Shown piece by piece: positions 58,975-64,000 of a stretch of 64,000 nt of DNA (position 1 is its first letter; every line of letters starts with the position of its first letter). The notes under the pieces are model-generated. The model was not told the origin of the DNA. It saw only the letters and a program-made list of their open reading frames with translations, and did no database searches. Both the position numbers and the translations under genes were made by a program. This stretch comes from Aquatica leii (taxonomy: Eukaryota > Arthropoda > Insecta > Coleoptera > Lampyridae). The stretch spans positions 177,243,027-177,307,026 of the forward strand of contig CM069432.1 of assembly GCA_035610365.1 (NCBI GenBank), given 5' to 3'.

Positions 58975-59210
58975 GACGGTAATGAAGCCGGAAGGTTCTT
59001 TCTGTTGGGTACAAAAAACGAAAATCTACTTGGATGATAAAGATTAAATTGATACATAATAAACATAACACAATTCGACGGTACTTATTGAAGACTGGAT
59101 TTACTTCAAATAAAATTAGACCGCAAAGATGTCGCCAAGCAGAGCATAGCTCTTCATAATTTTCAGAAAATCAATTCAGAATACCCAAACGGAATGCACT
59201 AATCAATGAC
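58975..59210 (+). pseudogene. Possible Ty3/gypsy RT scrap
   Basis: The plus strand reads LDLLQIKLDRKDVAKQSI near 59095-59150, which resembles the block after the first catalytic Asp in gypsy reverse transcriptases (DL...Q..L...D..KTAF), with a weak PNGMH after it. It is in opposite orientation to the RNase H fragment nearby. The similarity is short and I would not build on it. Confidence 0.25.
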
Positions 59211-59589
59211 TTTTTTCCTCAGTGTTGATAAACTAAAACTGTTCGTTTAGCAGCTGACAAACCTAAATATTTTAATACAATTTATAGTTTCTAAGAAACT
59301 TACAAATCAAACGTATTTTAAATATTAATAATTTGATATATGTACGTCAACAAACTTCTAAAGTACAATGCGAAACATTAAATTAATTGAAAACCTAAAT
59401 TATTTAAAATTTGAAATAATATAGATGATTTAAAATACGCCAATCAACTAGCAAATTTGTTACAAGAACTCAATAAATGACAAATAAAAACGCCAAATTA
59501 AAACGATCGTAAATACAAAGGTCAGAAACAAAGTCAATGGTACGAAAATCAAACGACGGTTTCAGTTCTGCTAGCTTTCCCAAATTAAA

Positions 59590-59720
59590 TCTTTTTTTAC
59601 GGAAATCCAGCATCCTCTATACCGCCAGGACGACCGCTCAAGAGATGGAAAGATAGTTGGCAGCCAACTTTTCAAGAAATAGTTGGTTTTCAAAAAGAAG
59701 AAGAAGAGTATTCTTCTGTG
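59590..59720 (+). pseudogene. Short scrap like the C-terminus of an RTE protein
   Basis: One plus-strand frame reads NPASSIPPGRPLKRWKDSWQ, then an acidic stretch. GRP.KRW.D is common at the end of RTE-type proteins. Nothing upstream joins it to the relic at 55399. Confidence 0.3.
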
Positions 59721-62349
59721 GATTTTTTTGAAAACTAATATACCTATGACAAAGATTACAAGCAAACTTACAAGTATTACTATTGACAATTATTATCTAA
59801 AATATATTTTATCAAAACTTTAGAGTACTAGTTAAATTATTATTGTGTTGTCTCGGTGCAAATGATTCAGTGGAAACGTTATTTTAAAATTTGTGAAAAC
59901 AGTATCCTCAGTGCCATTCGTATAATTTTACTTTATAATTTATAAATTTAAAATACACGTTGTATGTATTATTAATATATACCAGCAAAATTTTTTCTCT
60001 TCGTTTACATAAACTTTAAAAAATTCAAGCCATTTAACTGTAATTAAATTAATTATGTTACTCTAAAATACAAGTTGTTTAAAACTCGCGCCTAATTAAA
60101 TGTCATTCTTAATTAATTAATTATAAATTCTAAGTATAATCAATCCTTAAAACAATATAGTTTTTAGGTTGTAATATAATACACTTCTTAACCTTGGTAT
60201 CTAATATACTATTGTTGCTAACGTTGAGATTCACATTATCAAAAATACTTGTAGTCATATTTGTAGTTAGGTGGGTAACGCAGTAATTCTGAAGTTACTA
60301 ACATATTATTAACTATTTAACTTACTAAGATCAGCATAGTTTCTAAAACTCAATTCGTTGTTGTCATACATTTTAATTTGCAGTCTGTATAGTTTTTTTT
60401 TCTTTTCTTTGATAGTCAAAAACATTAATGGTTCATTTATCGTAGTTAATAATTTATTTATGTAAACTTTATTTTTAATTTCAAATCTTAAATCTCAAGT
60501 AGTAACATTTTGGCGCACTTTACCTTTTTTATAGGAACGATTATTAACCTTTACGCCTTACATTTAATCATGATTGATACAGGTAACGTTGTACTTGAAG
60601 ATTTAAATATGTGCTGAACTTCAACCAACTTATCGCATTAATTATTAATACGAAAACCTTGAGCAAGAAATACATAACATTTCTTTACCCAAAAACACTT
60701 TATACTGTACACGAATTACGATGGCAATAATGCTTTAAGTTATTGTGTTACAAATTTTGATTTTTTTATTAATTATACTGTTAGTTTATCTAACTTCTCA
60801 GTGTAACGTTATTAATTAATTTGTTGATTATCTTGTGATAAGTTATCGATTGATTCGTAGCAGTAATCTATAGATTTATTTAATTAGGTTTGTTCTTCAC
60901 ATATTTACATTAGTTCATTTTGTGAGTTTATTGATGTTGCAATTAGAACATTTCATTTTATTTAGCATCAATAGATATCAATTTAAATCATTGTCCTCGT
61001 TCGAGACCTATACGTTTTAGCTGAATTTGTCGATTTACTCAGTTTTATGTTAACGTTAAGTTAATACAATGCTTTGAACGATGTTCAACTAGCTTTAAAA
61101 AATTCTAATGATAAGTTAATTACGAGCACTATTTTAATGTTATAAATTTCAGATATTAATAACACATGCCAACACAGAATACACACGTCAAGGTACATAA
61201 TACCTATTTTTGTTTTGATTCATTTCAAAATTTACTGTTATACGTTTTTAAAAATATTTAAATTACTAGGTTGTTATTATTAGAAAATTCTGGGTTTTAC
61301 ACTGTAAAAACATAGAAAATAGTTTACAGTAGTCAGCAGAACTAAATTATAAATTTTTATATATTTTTCTGTTATTCGTAGTTTATTAATGTATATAAAA
61401 GTCAGTACAATTAGTGTCGATGTCGATCTGTAAGTCAAACAGTACAATTTTATACAAGTATACATTCAAAGATTAAATAGTGTGTTTTTGATAAAGGTTT
61501 TTTTGTAATATGAATTTAAAAAAATCATGTGTTGTTTCTTGAGACAAATAAAATGCACGTGCTTATATTTACTAAATGCAATATGTGATGATTTGAAAAG
61601 AATTGGTACTGATGCAACTCTCCAAGCAGAAAAGCTTTTATTTATTTACAACCTTACAATAATATACTTACATTTTTTAAAATAGCAACAACTAACTAGA
61701 AATAGACCACTTATATAGTATAGTAGATTTCTTTAAGTCCTATCTGCTGCCGCTTAAATTACAAGCAAATTTTTTACACTTGTTACAATGCTGCATTTCT
61801 AACATTATTCGTATTAATCAAATTTACTTACGGTCGGCTTAGCTTAATGCTAAGCATGTGGAAGCTTGAAAAGTTACAGTTCCCAAAATGTGTAAGTAAA
61901 ATAAGTTGTCTTGTGGTTGTTAATTTGGACAGAAACAGAATCATAAGAAAGAAACAAAGAATAGGTTATGTATATAAACAGGAAAAACAGATCGTTAACA
62001 ACGGCAAGTTTAAAATTGTTTTTTAAACTTTTGTGTATTTATGTTTTTATGTATTTTTCAAACAAAATCTATACAGTTTCAAGACAAATCTCTATTAGTT
62101 TTAATACAATTCTAAATTTTTAAATAGTAGTTATTTTAAGTTTTATTTTTGTAACTGTGGCAAACATATACTTATTTGGTTGCTTGTAAAATGTTTAAAA
62201 AATTAATATCACAGTGGTTATTATACCGCTACGGTTAGCATTATTGCATTAAATTAATCATAATAAACTAATCATTTGTACCTGGATATTCAGCTTTTAA
62301 ACGTCTTTAAATTATTACTTATTCTACCCGTCACACCTTAAGTTGAAAC
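59721..62349. other. AT-rich DNA with a partial dispersed-repeat copy
   Basis: The stretch 60070-60215 matches 14380-14480 and the right half of the palindrome at 14774-14817. No gene was recognised; 61280-61465 (minus) is chance. A short stem CTTAGC..GCTAAG lies near 61840-61855. Confidence 0.45.
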
Positions 62350-63775
62350 CAGTGTTGTATTAAGTACTTTTTTTTCAAGTATTTGTACGTGTACCAAAGT
62401 ATTTTTTGTACGTGTTCCTTGTATCTTTTTAATTATTTTAGGTACAAAGTACAATTTTTTGTAAAATGAATGTCTATTAAGACTGTTGTTATATTTTTTA
62501 CTATGTGCTTATAAAACTGTTTTAAATGTAATTTAATTTTTTTGATGATTATTAAAATTAGAAATAACATATTTTTTTTTAATTTGTTGTAGTAATTAAA
62601 TGTTGTATTTTAAGAACAACAATAAATTATTACGATTTAGGTCAAAGAATATATCTACTGAAATAAACAAATCCGTAAACTTAACTTAAAGGTACGGTAA
62701 CTTAATTTTTCAATTGAATTTTTTTAATAGCTAATACTTGTTACTAATCTGTTTAGTAATATTGTTATAAATGTTATATAGCACTCATTCACTCACATTT
62801 TTATTTGCTAAGTAACGACCAACATGTAATAAAAAATTATAAGGTAAAAAGTAATTTCTCTGTTAAAATATTAAAAAAATAAAACTTTAATGATGCATAT
62901 TTTATAAGATAAAAAAAAATTTGGTGAGAACGGAAATTTGCGATACATAAGTTAACAGTTAAAATCAGCAAAATGCCTCCTTGTAAATAATAAGCTATCG
63001 GGGCAATAAACTGTTTTGTTTTGACCACACGGAAGTCGAAAAAAACTGTATTTTTTATCTTTAAAAAGCTACTCACCGCAGAGGCAGTTTTTAAGAATAG
63101 AAATTAAAATTTACTGCCGCAAACTTCACTAGAAATTTTTTGAAACTAAGGCAATCACAACCACCCAACCCTCTCTTAGAAGATTTTTTCTTTAATGGGT
63201 TCTCGACTTAACCTAATCTTTTTTCTCAAAGACTAGCGGAATTAAGTCTTTGACATTGATAGATATATTTTTAATCAACAAAAAGAATTACGTAAAAAAC
63301 ATTACAAACTAATGAGTTTTAAAACTTTAAACTTTAAATCTGTATCTACATACAAAATTTAATTCGAATACCTACGTACGTACTTGCTGCGATTGATACT
63401 AAACAAAACTACTTTTAAAAGAATGAAAAGTAAACAAAAGGATCACTTTAAGTTTGCTATAATAAAAAAAAAAACAAAGATTGTGTTTTTTAATCTGTTT
63501 ATTAATCTCTTTATATTTTTGTATTGTTAAAATTTTAACACATTAAAAAACATCTTAAATATCTTATTAAACAAATTGCAACAAGAGTAAATATATTACC
63601 ATAACTTAAACCGTATTACAGTAAACTTCAATGTAATTGTCTCTTTTTTATTAACAATTATTTTATTAATTCTTAATCTTTATATGTATTTTAAATAATT
63701 ATATATTTAATTTTGAAATAAACAGTTGATATCTGTACCTAGATACTTTTTCAAAAACCTACCTGTACCTAACAT
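62350..63775. mobile_element. Possible hAT-like element ends
   Basis: CAGTGTTGTATTAAGTACTT at 62350, followed by repeated GTAC-rich strings, resembles hAT ends. An inverted, weaker match (TACTTTTTCAAAAACCTACC with GTACC blocks) lies at about 63735-63775. No 8-bp duplication was found, so one end may be lost or the pairing may be false. Confidence 0.3.
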
Positions 63776-64000
63776 AACTACTACTTTATAATAATATAAG
63801 ATTATAGACACTTTAAGGTATGAGGTTTAGTACTGTAAAAGTTTTGAATACATCATTGTGTAATACAAGGTGTTCTGTATTGAAGATCAAAGACGCAAAA
63901 TCTCAAAGAAATAAACTCGATTTTTTTTAATAGAACGACCTAATTTAGGAATTGACATCTTGCAGAGATTTAAATTCTCTATCGAAATGATATAGCATGT
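63776..64000. other. AT-rich end of window, nothing recognised
   Basis: No feature seen up to the edge. ACAAGGTGTTCTGTATTGAAG at 63867 has a faint likeness to a mariner end, without a partner in the window. Confidence 0.4.

Larger units (their letters stand above)
56600..59510. repeat. Diverged direct repeat of about 1 kb
   Basis: Unit 1 (about 56790-57660) and unit 2 (about 58360-59510) share blocks in the same order: AAGTCGCTCAATYTGTAATG, ATTAACGCATTTAACGCMAA, AAACTGTTCGTTTAG, ATATTAATAATTTGATATA and ACTCAATAAATGACAAATAA. In unit 1, near 56790-56930, one frame reads TLSVECTFGIYKSLNL and later ASLQFETLTFIIALK, which recalls the end of a hAT transposase; unit 2 has a more decayed version. 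Between the shared blocks unit 2 holds an extra segment at about 58740-59210. This looks like two copies of an old element rather than an LTR pair. Confidence 0.5.

Noticed and set aside
56790..59510. Direct repeats as an LTR pair around the RNase H fragment
   Set aside because: The units differ in length by hundreds of bases, do not start TG or end CA, and have no primer-binding site or TSD. The RNase H fragment is far too small for an element body.
1..64000. tRNA, rRNA or CRISPR arrays
   Set aside because: No tRNA T-arm consensus (GGTTCGAATCC or close) in a cloverleaf context, no rRNA-like block and no regularly spaced repeats were found by eye.

Overview
This window looks like a gene-poor, very AT-rich stretch of an arthropod (most likely insect) nuclear genome. 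I found no host protein-coding gene, tRNA or rRNA that I can defend. What it holds is a dense set of transposable elements (TEs) of many classes, mostly decayed. The mix of families fits an insect: I-clade and LOA/R1-like non-LTR elements, a Ty3/gypsy element, Tc1, mariner and pogo, a ZMYM1-like hAT, and Penelope-like foldbacks. I cannot name the species or order.

Layout. 1-7.8 kb: AT-rich DNA with one distant inverted repeat and one tandem duplication. 7.8-13.4 kb: two foldback elements with perfect 13-bp and 12-bp target-site duplications (TSDs) that carry hammerhead-ribozyme-like cores, a further hammerhead-like core, and a Tc1-family element with about 1-kb inverted repeats. 14.7-15.6 kb: a 134-bp palindrome and a tyrosine-recombinase fragment. 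16.9-25.5 kb: a mariner-like element (TA ends) split by a complete Ty3/gypsy LTR retrotransposon (18625-25225, TSD ATAT). 28.9-33.3 kb: a 293-bp hAT MITE and two inverted copies of an unnamed transposase family. 33.6-37.4 kb: a hAT element with its 8-bp TSD and a broken transposase. 38.3-43.0 kb: another hammerhead-like core, an 827-bp hAT MITE and a pogo-like element. 44.2-49.3 kb: a full-length I-clade retrotransposon on the minus strand with only one internal stop. 49.7-53.2 kb: a decayed LOA/R1-like element. 53.6-54.2 kb: a piggyBac-type MITE. 55.4-59.7 kb: relics of an RTE-like element, a second Ty3/gypsy pol, and a 1-kb direct repeat. 59.7-64 kb: AT-rich DNA with weak repeat remnants.

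The most notable content is the third reading frame of the Ty3/gypsy element. After gag and pol, where an env would sit, it encodes a macro domain of the OARD1/TARG1 type (ADP-ribosyl-protein hydrolase), followed in the same frame by a CCCH zinc finger. The residues that I align with the catalytic Lys and Asp of TARG1 are both present. This suggests a retrotransposon that carried its own enzyme for removing ADP-ribose. The copy here is dead, with many stops and frameshifts in gag, pol and ORF3, so the function must be judged from the family.

The second notable point is a set of hammerhead-like cores (CTGANGA, stem II, GAAA), two of them inside short foldback elements with 12-13 bp TSDs. This matches what is known of Penelope-like elements.
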